From the NCBI RefSeq assembly GCF_006757745.1, contig NZ_AP019740.1, positions 496,001-560,000 of the forward strand: a stretch of 64,000 nucleotides of DNA, in the 5' to 3' direction. The notes under the pieces were generated by a model. The model was not told the origin of the DNA. It ran no database searches and saw only the letters and a list, made by a program, of their open reading frames with translations. Shown here one piece after another: positions 40,598 to 51,188 of the stretch. Origin of the DNA: Acinetobacter radioresistens DSM 6976 = NBRC 102413 = CIP 103788 (GTDB taxonomy: Bacteria > Pseudomonadota > Gammaproteobacteria > Pseudomonadales > Moraxellaceae). The position numbers and the translations under genes are program-made. Every line of letters begins with the position of its first letter. The stretch's first letter is position 1.

Positions 40598-42325
40598 TTG
40601 GAACTTTTATCTGGTGGTGAAATGCTCGTTCGCGCACTCGCGGATGAAGGCGTTGAACATGTTTTTGGATATCCAGGCGGCGCAGTTTTACATATCTACG
40701 ATGCGCTATTTCAACAAGACAAAGTCAAGCATTACCTCGTGCGCCATGAACAGGCTGCAGGTCATATGGCTGATGCTTATTCACGTGTTACCGGTAAAAC
40801 TGGTGTAGTTCTGGTTACCTCAGGTCCAGGCGCAACCAATACTGTAACTCCAATTGCAACTGCTTATATGGATTCAATTCCAATGGTCATTCTGTCTGGC
40901 CAGGTTGCAAGCCATCTCATCGGTGAAGACGCATTTCAGGAAACAGATATGGTCGGTATTTCCCGTCCAATCGTAAAACACAGTTTCCAGGTCCGTCATG
41001 CCAGTGAAATTCCGGCAATTATTAAAAAAGCATTCTATATTGCAGCATCTGGACGTCCGGGTCCTGTTGTAGTTGATATTCCTAAAGATGCGACCAATCC
41101 GGCTGAAAAATTTGCCTACGAGTATCCGGAAAAAGTGAAGATGCGTTCTTATCAGCCGCCTTCACGTGGTCATGCAGGTCAGATCCGTAAAGCAATTGAC
41201 GAACTGATCTCGGCTAAACGTCCAGTAATTTATACTGGCGGTGGCGTAGTACAGGGCAATGCTTCTCATCTGCTGACTGAACTGGCACATACTCTGGGTT
41301 ATCCGGTAACTAATACCCTGATGGGACTGGGAGCATTCCCGGGTAATGACCCTCAGTTTATTGGTATGCTAGGTATGCACGGAACTTATGAAGCCAATAT
41401 GGCGATGCATAATGCTGATGTAATTCTGGCGATTGGTGCGCGCTTTGATGATCGTGTTACCAATAATCCGGCAAAATTCTGCCCAAATTCTAAAGTTATT
41501 CATATTGATATTGACCCTGCGACCATTTCAAAAACGATTATGGCGCACATTCCAATTGTAGGCGCAGTAGAGCCGGTACTACAGGAAATGCTGGCCCAGT
41601 TGAAGCAGATGAATGTTTCCAAGCCGAATCCTGAAGCAATTGCTGACTGGTGGAGCCAGATCAATGAATGGCGCAAGGTACACGGCCTGAAATATCAAAT
41701 GGCTAATGATGGTTCAATGAAACCGCAACAGGTAGTAGAAACCCTGTGCAAATTGACCAATGGAGATGCCATTATTACTTCTGATGTAGGGCAGCACCAG
41801 ATGTTTGCTGCACTTTATTATAAGTACAAGCGGCCACGTCAATGGATCAACTCTGGTGGTCTGGGTACCATGGGCGTAGGTTTACCATATGCCATGGCTG
41901 CCAAACTGGCCTGTCCAGAACAGCAGGTGGTTTGTATTACTGGTGAAGCTTCTATCCAGATGTGTATTCAGGAATTATCAACCTGTAAACAGTATGGCCT
42001 GAATGTCAAAATTCTCTGCCTGAATAACCGTGCACTTGGTATGGTAAAACAGTGGCAGGATATGAATTATGAAGGTCGTCATTCTAGTTCTTATGTCGAG
42101 TCCTTACCTGATTTTCCAAAACTGATGGAAGCGTATGGTCATGTTGGAATCCAAATTGATCATGCAGATGAACTGGAGTCTAAACTAGCCGAAGCGATGG
42201 CGATCAATGACAAGTGTGTCTTCATCAATGTCATGGTAGATCGTACTGAGCATGTATATCCTATGCTGATTGCAGGTCAGTCTATGCAAGATATGTGGTT
42301 GACAAAAGGAGAGCGCACGAAATGA
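40598..42325 (+). CDS. ilvI: Acetolactate synthase large subunit
   Basis: The thiamine-diphosphate enzyme makes acetolactate or acetohydroxybutyrate, the first common step to valine, leucine and isoleucine. The 575 residues have the catalytic Glu51 in [18 protein letters not shown] and pyruvate regions ([18 protein letters not shown]), and the diphosphate motif, here Gly449-Glu-Ala...Asn476-Asn477: GEA replaces the usual GDG or GEG. The start is a TTG with AGGGTG upstream, and the protein opening [19 protein letters not shown] is normal for the family. It overlaps ilvH by 4 bases. Confidence 0.96.
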   Translation: MELLSGGEMLVRALADEGVEHVFGYPGGAVLHIYDALFQQDKVKHYLVRHEQAAGHMADAYSRVTGKTGVVLVTSGPGATNTVTPIATAYMDSIPMVILSGQVASHLIGEDAFQETDMVGISRPIVKHSFQVRHASEIPAIIKKAFYIAASGRPGPVVVDIPKDATNPAEKFAYEYPEKVKMRSYQPPSRGHAGQIRKAIDELISAKRPVIYTGGGVVQGNASHLLTELAHTLGYPVTNTLMGLGAFPGNDPQFIGMLGMHGTYEANMAMHNADVILAIGARFDDRVTNNPAKFCPNSKVIHIDIDPATISKTIMAHIPIVGAVEPVLQEMLAQLKQMNVSKPNPEAIADWWSQINEWRKVHGLKYQMANDGSMKPQQVVETLCKLTNGDAIITSDVGQHQMFAALYYKYKRPRQWINSGGLGTMGVGLPYAMAAKLACPEQQVVCITGEASIQMCIQELSTCKQYGLNVKILCLNNRALGMVKQWQDMNYEGRHSSSYVESLPDFPKLMEAYGHVGIQIDHADELESKLAEAMAINDKCVFINVMVDRTEHVYPMLIAGQSMQDMWLTKGERTK

Positions 42326-42813
42326 GACATATTATCTCTGTACTCGTAGAGAACGAAGCCGGCGCGCTTTCCCGTCTGGTCGGTTTGTTCAGTCAGCGTG
42401 GCTACAATATTGAAACCCTTAACGTGGCACCAACTGAAGACCCAACCTTGTCACGTTTGACCTTAACAACTTATGGTGATGACCATAAGATCGAACAGAT
42501 TACCAAGCAGTTGAATAAGCTGGTTGAAGTAGTAAAAGTGGTCGACCTGTCTGAAGGTGCTCATATTGAACGTGAGCTGATGCTGATTAAAGTCAAAGCA
42601 TTAGGTGCAGCGCGAGCCGAGATCAAGCGTACCGCAGACATCTTCCGGGCCCAGGTAGTGGATGTAACCCCGACCACCTATACCATCCAGATTGCAGGGA
42701 CAACAGAAAAAATAGATGGTTTTATTGATGCACTTGCAGAGAATACCATTCTTGAAGTGGTTCGCTCTGGTGTATCAGGCATCGCGCGTGGCGAAAAAGT
42801 TTTAACCATCTAA
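42322..42813 (+). CDS. ilvH: Acetolactate synthase small (regulatory) subunit
   Basis: IlvH activates the large subunit and gives it valine feedback control. The 163 residues start with the ACT domain [47 protein letters not shown], followed by the [11 protein letters not shown] helix and the C-terminal [12 protein letters not shown] tail. The ATG overlaps the ilvI stop (ATGA) and is preceded by AAAGGAG (42305-42311). The ilvI-ilvH-ilvC order is conserved. Confidence 0.97.
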   Translation: MRHIISVLVENEAGALSRLVGLFSQRGYNIETLNVAPTEDPTLSRLTLTTYGDDHKIEQITKQLNKLVEVVKVVDLSEGAHIERELMLIKVKALGAARAEIKRTADIFRAQVVDVTPTTYTIQIAGTTEKIDGFIDALAENTILEVVRSGVSGIARGEKVLTI

Positions 42814-42844
42814 CTAAATTTAAAAAGCATTATAGTGGAGATAA

Positions 42845-43864
<1,020 letters not shown>

Positions 43865-43882
43865 GTTTCTGTCTTTATTTAT

Positions 43883-43914
43883 AAAAACCCTGCATTATGT
43901 AGGGTTTTTATTTT
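43883..43914 (+). terminator. Terminator of the ilvIHC operon
   Basis: AAAAACCCT and AGGGTTTTT pair, with GCA/TGT extending the stem, followed by a T-rich end. Confidence 0.9.
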
Positions 43915-44453
43915 ATAAGTGAAAAAATTAGAATACCTAGTTAGTGGTTATTAAATATTCTGTTTTTAATTTTTTATTAAGTACTCTTTCTTAAATTCTA
44001 CTTCATGATAAACATCTTGAGACTTAAAATTTTTGAATAATGATCTTTTTTAATTGTTCTCAAGACTTATAAAATACCAAATTTAAAAATAACTTCAGGC
44101 TAAGTTAACGAAAAAATTTACCGGGTTCCAAAATACATATTTCATATTGGATGTATGGCTATTATGAGTTTTAAAATGATAAGCTAAAAAGGACTGGAAA
44201 ATAAATCATCTATTATTTTGTGCTGTTTTTCTGGTCATTTATTTTTATTTTAACGTTCTATAGAATTTTCCAGATGAAAGGTAATTTTTAAAGCATTATT
44301 TAAGAAATTATTTAATTGATAATGAAAATAAAAAGAATTAACCTAAATACAGGAATAAATAATCTTACCAATTCTTTACGCTACTCATAACAGGTATGCT
44401 TTAAGGTACTTAAATTGCAAGAAGAATAATTATCATTTTGTTTTGGATTGTTT
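43915..44453. other. Intergenic region, nothing supported
   Basis: About 540 A+T-rich bases between the ilvIHC terminator and the MHYT gene. I see no gene, RNA fold or clear promoter. A GATAATGAAAAT stretch near 44320 is only a partial Fur-like match. Confidence 0.4.
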
Positions 44454-46523
44454 ATGGTTCATATGCATTATAACAGCATACTGGTGTTAGGCTCGGTCTT
44501 GGTGGCCGTAGCCGTCTGTTATATTGCAATCTCGCTACGTGAGCTTTTAATTCAAAATACTTTTCCTAAGTATCATAATGTAGTTCTTGCCGGGAGCGGT
44601 TTGTTTTTAGGCCTGGCGATCTGTTCAATGCATTTTGCCGGGCTTCTCGCTGTGCATCTTTCCCAAGAGTCAGTATTTGACCCTGCCTTAACCATCGTTT
44701 CATATTTAGTTGCTTCCGCTGCTTCTATCTTTGCACTCTGGTTAACTTCTCGTGAATTTCTGTCCCTACCACGTTTGGTACTTGCTGCAGTAGTGATGGG
44801 ACTTGGAATCTCTGGTATGCATTATACCGGGATGATGGGTCTCATCCTGCATGGCTATATGATCTATTACCAGCTTTTGCTGGTAATTCTTTCAGTGTTA
44901 GTTGGAATACTGGGAACAGGATTGTCATTCTGGTTGGCTTTTAAATATCAGCATGCCACTAAATACCGCTTCTGTGTTAAACTGGGTGTAGCACTGGTAT
45001 TTGCACTCAGTATTTCCAGTGTTCATTATATTGCCATGGCTGGTGTCGTTTTCTATACCGGTGGACAGATTGAAGTTCTGGAACATTACCAGGCAGGACG
45101 TACACTCTTATTATTTACTATTGTTTTTATTACCTGTCTGGTACTCATGACAGCATTTCTGGTAGCGATTCTGGAAGAGCGTCTGGAAGAACGTAACCGG
45201 CGCCTTATGGAAATTAATAAAGAACTGGCCAACCTGGCTGTTCAGGACAATTTGACCCGGCTTCCTAACCGCCTTTTTCTGCTAGATTATGCCCAATATT
45301 TATTTATTGAGCATAAAATAAATAAAAAGAGTTTTGCCTTTTTATATATTGATCTGGACCGTTTCAAGGCAGTAAATGATGCTTTTGGCCATCAGGTAGG
45401 TGACCAGTTATTGATTCAGGTAGCTGCCCGTATTCATCAAAATCTTGGCCCTGAGGCTAAACTGTTACGTGTAGGGGGAGATGAATTTCTCCTGATCATT
45501 GAAAATACTGGACGTAAACGTGCCATTTATTATGCTGAAAAAGTTTTAAGCCTGATTCAGGCAAGCTATCTGATCGCAGGCAAGGAAATCAATATTTCGT
45601 GCAGTATCGGTATTGCGATTTATCCAGAGCATGGTACTAATTTGCAGGATCTGTTGATCAATGCAGATGCTGCTATGCTGGCTTCGAAAGAACAGGGTCG
45701 CAATACCTATGCTGTCTTTAGTTATTCTGTGCATCAGTATGAAGCTCAAAGTCAGTCTAAACTGATTAATGATATGTATAAAGCTGTAGAAGAGCGGCAA
45801 TTTATCCTGTTTTATCAACCTAAATTTTCAGCTAAAACCTATGAAGTTTGTGGGGTAGAAGCTTTAATTCGTTGGAAGCATCCTACCTTGGGCCTGCTTA
45901 GCCCTAATATGTTTATAGAAGGGGCTGAAAAAACCGGTCTGATTATTCCGATGGGATATTGGGCGCTTGAGGAAGCTTGCAAACAGATCCAGTATTGGGA
46001 ACAAAATGGAATCAGCCTCTGTCCGGTTGCTGTTAATCTCTCTGCAATCCAATTTGAGCATCAGAAGCTGTTTGATACCTTGGAAAACCTGTTGGAAAAG
46101 TACAGGATCCAGCCAAATAACCTGATTATTGAAATTACTGAATCTACTGCCATGCATCATATTGAACTGAGTATTCGTAGTTTTGAGCGGCTCAGGAAAA
46201 TGGGTATCCGTCTTGCGATTGATGATTTTGGTACCGGACATTCAAGTCTGCTGTATTTAAAAGATTTACCTGTAGATGAATTGAAGATTGATCGAGGTTT
46301 TATTGTCGGGTTAAAGCCAGGGAATAAAGAAGAAATTATTCTGGAAAGTATTATTCAGTTAGCGACAAAACTTGGCTTGATTGTCACCGCCGAAGGTGTG
46401 GAGACACCACTGCAGGCGGAAATTCTGACACGTTTAGGTTGTCAGCAATTACAAGGTTATCTATTAGGTGCGCCTGTTGAGGTTGAGCGCTTAAAAGTTT
46501 ATAAACAAAGCGTTCAACTCTAA
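44454..46523 (+). CDS. MHYT-GGDEF-EAL cyclic-di-GMP signalling protein
   Basis: A 689-residue inner-membrane protein with three parts. Residues 1-245 form a seven-segment MHYT sensor with His motifs MHFA (59-62), MHYT (122-125) and VHYI (190-193), thought to bind copper and sense a gas or redox signal. Then a GGDEF domain with intact GGDEF (341-345) and no RxxD inhibitory site five residues before it. Then an EAL domain with EAL (469-471), the DDFGTGHSSL loop and LKIDRGFI. Both domains look catalytically able to make or break cyclic-di-GMP. The start could be 44454 or 44463. It stands alone. Confidence 0.93.
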   Translation: MVHMHYNSILVLGSVLVAVAVCYIAISLRELLIQNTFPKYHNVVLAGSGLFLGLAICSMHFAGLLAVHLSQESVFDPALTIVSYLVASAASIFALWLTSREFLSLPRLVLAAVVMGLGISGMHYTGMMGLILHGYMIYYQLLLVILSVLVGILGTGLSFWLAFKYQHATKYRFCVKLGVALVFALSISSVHYIAMAGVVFYTGGQIEVLEHYQAGRTLLLFTIVFITCLVLMTAFLVAILEERLEERNRRLMEINKELANLAVQDNLTRLPNRLFLLDYAQYLFIEHKINKKSFAFLYIDLDRFKAVNDAFGHQVGDQLLIQVAARIHQNLGPEAKLLRVGGDEFLLIIENTGRKRAIYYAEKVLSLIQASYLIAGKEINISCSIGIAIYPEHGTNLQDLLINADAAMLASKEQGRNTYAVFSYSVHQYEAQSQSKLINDMYKAVEERQFILFYQPKFSAKTYEVCGVEALIRWKHPTLGLLSPNMFIEGAEKTGLIIPMGYWALEEACKQIQYWEQNGISLCPVAVNLSAIQFEHQKLFDTLENLLEKYRIQPNNLIIEITESTAMHHIELSIRSFERLRKMGIRLAIDDFGTGHSSLLYLKDLPVDELKIDRGFIVGLKPGNKEEIILESIIQLATKLGLIVTAEGVETPLQAEILTRLGCQQLQGYLLGAPVEVERLKVYKQSVQL

Positions 46524-46683
46524 AAGATAAAAACTCTCAAAAATAAAACTGCCATACAACTACCGATTTAAAAGCAGTCTTGATCTGCTACAATTGCGCC
46601 AATTTCAAATTTTTCTCTCACATGCTTTCAGAACATCACGTTGATGTTTTAGACAGGATGTGTACAAATGCAGATTTTTATCA

Positions 46684-48273
46684 ATGTTTAAAGATGAATT
46701 AATCAGTCAGGTAAAGGCGCGCAGGACTTTTGCCATCATTTCGCACCCCGATGCCGGTAAGACGACCATGACCGAGAAACTCCTGTTATGGGGTAAAGCT
46801 ATTCAGGTAGCAGGTATGGTTAAAAGTCGTAAGTCGGACCGTGCAGCGACTTCTGACTGGATGGAAATGGAAAAAGAGCGGGGAATTTCGATTACTACAT
46901 CGGTGATGCAGTTTCCCTATAAAAATCATGTAATTAACTTACTTGATACGCCAGGGCACGAAGATTTCTCGGAAGATACCTATCGTACACTGACAGCCGT
47001 TGACTCTGCATTAATGGTGATTGATGGGGCGAAAGGTGTAGAAGAGCGAACCATTAAATTAATGGAAGTCTGTCGGATGCGTGATACGCCGATTATTTCT
47101 TTCGTCAATAAAATGGACCGTGAAATCCGTGAGCCCCTAGAATTACTTGACGAAATTGAAAATGTTCTCAAAATCCGTTGTGTGCCAATTACCTGGCCCT
47201 TGGGTATGGGGCGTGATTTTGCCGGGGTATATCACATTGCGGAAAACAAGCTGTACCTATACAAGCATGGCTTCGGCTCAGTGATTACTGAGATTGAAGT
47301 ACGTGACGGCTACGATCATCCCGATATTCGTGAAAAAGTAGGTGATTTGGCCTTTGCTGCTTTTGAAGAGTCGCTGGAGCTGGTACAAATGGCGAGCGAT
47401 CCATTTGACCGTGACCTGTTCCTGCAAGGTAAACAGACACCTGTGCTGTTTGGTACTGCATTGGGCAACTTCGGTGTAGATCACGTGCTGGATGCATTTA
47501 TTGGTTGGGGACCTGAGCCTAAGGCACATCCGGCACAGGAGCGTGTAGTTGAAGCGACTGAAGAAGAATTCTCTGGTTTTGTTTTCAAGATTCAGGCAAA
47601 TATGGATCCAAAGCATCGGGACCGGATTGCCTTTATGCGAATCTGTTCAGGTAAATATGAAAAAGGTCTGAAGATGAATCATGTCCGTATTGGAAAGGAA
47701 GTGCGGATCAGTGATGCACTGACCTTTCTGGCAGGTGAACGTGAGCATCTGGAAGAAGCATGGCCGGGTGATATTATTGGGCTTCATAATCACGGGACTA
47801 TTCAGATTGGTGATACTTTTACCTCGGGCAAAAGTCTGCATTTTACCGGTATTCCACACTTTGCACCTGAAATGTTCCGTCGAGTCCGTCTTAAAGACCC
47901 TCTAAAATCCAAACAGCTACAAAAGGGGCTGAAAGAACTTTCTGAAGAAGGTGCAACTCAGGTATTTATGCCACAGATCAGTAATGATCTGATTGTGGGA
48001 GCAGTCGGGGTACTACAGTTTGATGTAGTGGCTTATCGCCTCAAGGAAGAATATAAGGTGGACTGTATTTATGAGCCGGTCAGTATTAATACGGTGCGCT
48101 GGATTTACTGTGATGATGAAAAAATCTTGAATGAATTCAAGAAAAAAGCTCATGATCAGCTCTCTGTAGATGGCGGTGGACATTTGACTTACTTGGCGCC
48201 GAGTCGGGTAAATCTGCAACTCATGCAGGAACGCTGGCCAGATATTGAATTCCGCAATACACGTGAACACTAA
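46684..48273 (+). CDS. prfC: Peptide chain release factor 3
   Basis: RF3 is the GTPase that recycles RF1 and RF2 from the ribosome after termination. The 529 residues have the P-loop SHPDAGKTT (20-28), the switch region [37 protein letters not shown], and domains II and III with [20 protein letters not shown]. The ATG at 46684 gives the usual start MFKDELI; the longer frame from 46660 adds eight unsupported residues. An AGCAG/CTGCT inverted repeat touches the likely -10 (TACAAT, 46589-46594). A UUCG terminator follows. Confidence 0.97.
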   Translation: MFKDELISQVKARRTFAIISHPDAGKTTMTEKLLLWGKAIQVAGMVKSRKSDRAATSDWMEMEKERGISITTSVMQFPYKNHVINLLDTPGHEDFSEDTYRTLTAVDSALMVIDGAKGVEERTIKLMEVCRMRDTPIISFVNKMDREIREPLELLDEIENVLKIRCVPITWPLGMGRDFAGVYHIAENKLYLYKHGFGSVITEIEVRDGYDHPDIREKVGDLAFAAFEESLELVQMASDPFDRDLFLQGKQTPVLFGTALGNFGVDHVLDAFIGWGPEPKAHPAQERVVEATEEEFSGFVFKIQANMDPKHRDRIAFMRICSGKYEKGLKMNHVRIGKEVRISDALTFLAGEREHLEEAWPGDIIGLHNHGTIQIGDTFTSGKSLHFTGIPHFAPEMFRRVRLKDPLKSKQLQKGLKELSEEGATQVFMPQISNDLIVGAVGVLQFDVVAYRLKEEYKVDCIYEPVSINTVRWIYCDDEKILNEFKKKAHDQLSVDGGGHLTYLAPSRVNLQLMQERWPDIEFRNTREH

Positions 48274-48284
48274 ATAGTCATGAT

Positions 48285-48315
48285 ATAAAACAGCTTCTTC
48301 GGAGGCTGTTTTATT
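48285..48315 (+). terminator. Terminator with UUCG tetraloop after prfC
   Basis: A long stem, ATAAAACAGCTTC with GAGGCTGTTTTAT, closes on the stable C(TTCG)G tetraloop and ends in T residues. Confidence 0.9.
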
Positions 48316-48345
48316 ATAAAGTTCATTGAGCAGAAGGAATATAAA

Positions 48346-49167
48346 ATGCGTAACAAGCCCTACTTTACACTTATCCTGATCTGCTCGGTACTAAGCCTTA
48401 TGGGCTGTGAAGAAAAACATAAGGCCCCTGAGTCAAAAGGCCAGCAACATTATGCTGAAAAAGTAATAGATCAGGCAGATGTGCTTCCTTATTTAAATAT
48501 TAAAGAGCAACGTGCTGAGTATGCTTTGCCATTTTGTGAAAAGAAAAACTGTATTGATATCGATATTCAAACTATCAATACTCAGGATGTCTGGCTAAAT
48601 CAGTGGATCGCTAAAAATCAGGCACAGATTATTCAGCAGCAGATTGATCTGAATCAGAATTTGAGTTTACAACAGGCAGTCAATGCTTTTATAAAAGCTT
48701 CAGATCAGTGGCAGGCGAAATATTCTAAAAACCGTGCATACGAGCTGAAAATGAAGACTCGTATTGCATCACAGCGTAATCAATATGTACTGTTGCAAAT
48801 AGGCATAGACAGTAAAATTGAAGAACTAACTATTAAAGACCGGCAATATTTTTTTGTAGCAGACCGCAAAGTCCAGAAAGCTTTGAGTTTAAATGATATT
48901 TTAAAGCCTGAGCAAAAAACTACATTAAACACCTTGGTTCAGCAGCATTATCAGGACTGGTTAGAAAAAGAGACAGCCGAGGTTCGTAAAGATACTCCTA
49001 AAAAATTATCTTGGTCTCAGTCAGACTGGTTTTTTGATGAAGAAGGGATTGGTATACATTATCGTGCACATGAGATAGCGCCTGAAGCCAGCCAGCTGGA
49101 TATCTATCTGAACCGCAAACAGACTCAGCAGATACTTAAACCTGAAATATATCAACAAATGTTTTAA
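48346..49167 (+). CDS. Lipoprotein with DUF3298-type domain (first of two)
   Basis: A 273-residue lipoprotein: signal ending in LMGC (Cys21), then a region with CEKKNCIDIDIQTIN, and a C-terminal part with LSLNDILKPEQKTTLNTLVQQHYQDWL followed by DWFFDEEGIGIHYRAHEIAPEASQLDIYL. This C-terminus is like DUF3298/RsiV, where a phase of 'i...L.dil' is followed by 'f.l...gl.f.y..yeiapya.G...v.ip'. It lacks the GGAHG strand seen in the neighbour, so it is the more diverged copy. Function is unknown; RsiV proteins bind lysozyme, but that should not be assumed. It is 91 bases upstream of its paralogue. Confidence 0.72.
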   Translation: MRNKPYFTLILICSVLSLMGCEEKHKAPESKGQQHYAEKVIDQADVLPYLNIKEQRAEYALPFCEKKNCIDIDIQTINTQDVWLNQWIAKNQAQIIQQQIDLNQNLSLQQAVNAFIKASDQWQAKYSKNRAYELKMKTRIASQRNQYVLLQIGIDSKIEELTIKDRQYFFVADRKVQKALSLNDILKPEQKTTLNTLVQQHYQDWLEKETAEVRKDTPKKLSWSQSDWFFDEEGIGIHYRAHEIAPEASQLDIYLNRKQTQQILKPEIYQQMF

Positions 49168-49258
49168 GTTGAGATACAAAAAAAATTGTGAATTACTGAA
49201 TGAAGCCATTAGGCTAATACAAGGCGGTCTAAAGTAAGACGAAAATGGGTGGGGAGCA

Positions 49259-50236
49259 ATGTTAAGAACTCAACAGGTATTAAGCTTAAGTTTATTGGTC
49301 GGAGTTATAGGTTTAACGGCATGCCAGCCGAAGGATAAACCGGAACAAAAGCCACAGACTGAACAAAAGTCTGCGGTGCCTCAACAGAGAGAACCGGTTC
49401 TAGAGGCGAAACAGGTTGATGTGATTGTCACTATGCCGGAATGTAAAGGTAATACCTGCCCACAGTTTGATGTAAAACGCCTCAGCTCTAATTACGCCTT
49501 TGTAGATGATGCAGTAGACCAGGCTGTTTTAAGCAGTCTGGCGCAGATTCTTGACGTCAGTGAAATGGTAAAAAAACCGGTTGAAAATTCAGAAGTTCAG
49601 TCAAAAAAAGATACTGCTGAAAGCCAACCTAAAATCAGTCGGACAAATTCAACCACTACCCCAATTGATCAGCAAAACTTTGACGCTCAGGTGCAGCGTT
49701 ATGCCGATGTCTTTTTAGATCTAGACCGTGAAATCAAGACATTAAGTGCCAACCAGCAGATCAGTCTGACCGTGGCGCCCAAGGTACTTCAAAGTAAAGG
49801 TCCCTTGGTGACAGTTGTGTTAAATACTAGCAGTTACCTGGGCGGTGCCCATGGCTCAGCATCTCAGCAATATTATAATTTTGATCTTGTGAAGAAGCAG
49901 CAGCTACAGCTAAAAGATATTTTAAATGGCAATCAACAGGCAGTACTGGAAAAGAAATTTTATAGTGCCTTCCAGAACTGGGTGATGGAGAACAAGCTCG
50001 CCAGTAGTGTAGAAGAATATGAACAGGTCTGGAAATTCAAGCTCTCTAATAATTTCTTTTTAGCCAAGCAGGGATTGATTTTACAATATGGAGAATATGA
50101 AATTGGTCCCTATGTGGTTGGCCTGCCACGTCTTGTAGTACCCTACAGTGAGCTACAGGATGTGATCAAAACAGAATACTTGCCACCAGATATCAAAACT
50201 ACTGCAGTTCCGGCTACGCCCGAAGCGGACAAATAA
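49259..50236 (+). CDS. Lipoprotein with DUF3298/DUF4163 domain (second of two)
   Basis: A 325-residue lipoprotein with LTAC lipobox (Cys22), a Lys/Gln/Pro-rich linker, a DUF4163-like VIVTMPECKGNTCPQFDVKRLS start, and the DUF3298 module: SYLGGAHGSASQQYYNFDLVKKQQLQLKDIL then FFLAKQGLILQYGEYEIGPYVVGLPRLVVPYSEL. This is the standard order in RsiV-like envelope proteins. GGGGAG precedes the ATG. The tatD gene starts 3 bases after the stop, so the two are probably cotranscribed. Function is unknown. Confidence 0.82.
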   Translation: MLRTQQVLSLSLLVGVIGLTACQPKDKPEQKPQTEQKSAVPQQREPVLEAKQVDVIVTMPECKGNTCPQFDVKRLSSNYAFVDDAVDQAVLSSLAQILDVSEMVKKPVENSEVQSKKDTAESQPKISRTNSTTTPIDQQNFDAQVQRYADVFLDLDREIKTLSANQQISLTVAPKVLQSKGPLVTVVLNTSSYLGGAHGSASQQYYNFDLVKKQQLQLKDILNGNQQAVLEKKFYSAFQNWVMENKLASSVEEYEQVWKFKLSNNFFLAKQGLILQYGEYEIGPYVVGLPRLVVPYSELQDVIKTEYLPPDIKTTAVPATPEADK

Positions 50237-50239
50237 TTT

Positions 50240-51079
50240 ATGGGCAGGCTGGCGTTATTTGATACTCACACACATTTTGATGTGCCAGATTTTGACGCAG
50301 ACCGTGAACATCTGGCCTATCAGGCTAAAGCAGCCGGAGTTGAAAAGCTGGTATTAATCGGTTTTGTGGAGTCGCGCTTTAATGACCTGGTTGATACCCA
50401 TCATTATATGAATAGTTTAAAAGATGCACCAGAGAGTTATCTCGCACCAGGTTTGCACCCTTTTTATATTGAACAGCATCAGTTTTCAGATCTGAATCGG
50501 CTGGAAAATCTACTAAAAACTCATGAGAGTGTCGCTGTAGGGGAAATCGGTCTGGATACTTTACTTAAACAGCATAAGCAGCCAGAAGTTTTTCAAAAGC
50601 AGCAGGATTATTTTTCTGCACAGCTCGAGCTGGCAGCACAGCATCATAAACCGGTGCTGTTACATATCCGTAAAGCACATGCTGATGTACTGAACTTACT
50701 CAAGAAACACAAATTTAAACTGGGCGGTATTGCCCATGCGTTTAGTGGCGGTATTGAAGAGGCAAAAGCATTTGTAAACTTGGGTTTTAAACTGGGTATT
50801 ACAGGGCAGGTGACTAATCCCAATGCAAAAAAATTAAGAAAAGTGGTGCAAGATATAGGACCTGAACATCTGGTTATTGAAACAGATTGTCCTGATATGA
50901 CGCCTCTATGTTGCCAGACTTCAACCGAACAGCGTACCCGTAATGTACCTGGTAATTTAACTTATGTACTGGATGAACTGTCTGTAATATTTGGAATCTC
51001 ACATGAGGAATTAGCCAAAACTTTATGGCATAACTCATTCACTGCCTTGCATATAAGCCAGAAACCGACGAAGAACTAG
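50240..51079 (+). CDS. TatD family hydrolase (putative deoxyribonuclease)
   Basis: A 279-residue TIM-barrel metal-dependent hydrolase. DTHTHFD (about 8-14) is the first metal motif, then LAPGLHPFYIEQ, GEIGLDTL with the metal Glu, HKPVLLHIRKAH, GGIAHAFSGG and VIETDCPDMTP. TatD proteins are 3'-5' exonucleases acting in DNA repair or degradation; several paralogues exist per genome, and this one may be the YjjV type. It follows the DUF3298 gene by 3 bases. Confidence 0.9.
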   Translation: MGRLALFDTHTHFDVPDFDADREHLAYQAKAAGVEKLVLIGFVESRFNDLVDTHHYMNSLKDAPESYLAPGLHPFYIEQHQFSDLNRLENLLKTHESVAVGEIGLDTLLKQHKQPEVFQKQQDYFSAQLELAAQHHKPVLLHIRKAHADVLNLLKKHKFKLGGIAHAFSGGIEEAKAFVNLGFKLGITGQVTNPNAKKLRKVVQDIGPEHLVIETDCPDMTPLCCQTSTEQRTRNVPGNLTYVLDELSVIFGISHEELAKTLWHNSFTALHISQKPTKN

Positions 51080-51188
51080 AAACGTAAAATCAGATATTAA
51101 CTAATCAATAACACTGTATTCCTATTCTTGGCATACATTAAATGGAGCATGATTGACAAGAACAAAGTTGAAGCCGGAGGATTGCCGT

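Noticed and set aside
44315..44335. A Fur box near GATAATGAAAAT
   Set aside because: Only about half of the consensus matches and there is no iron-linked gene downstream.
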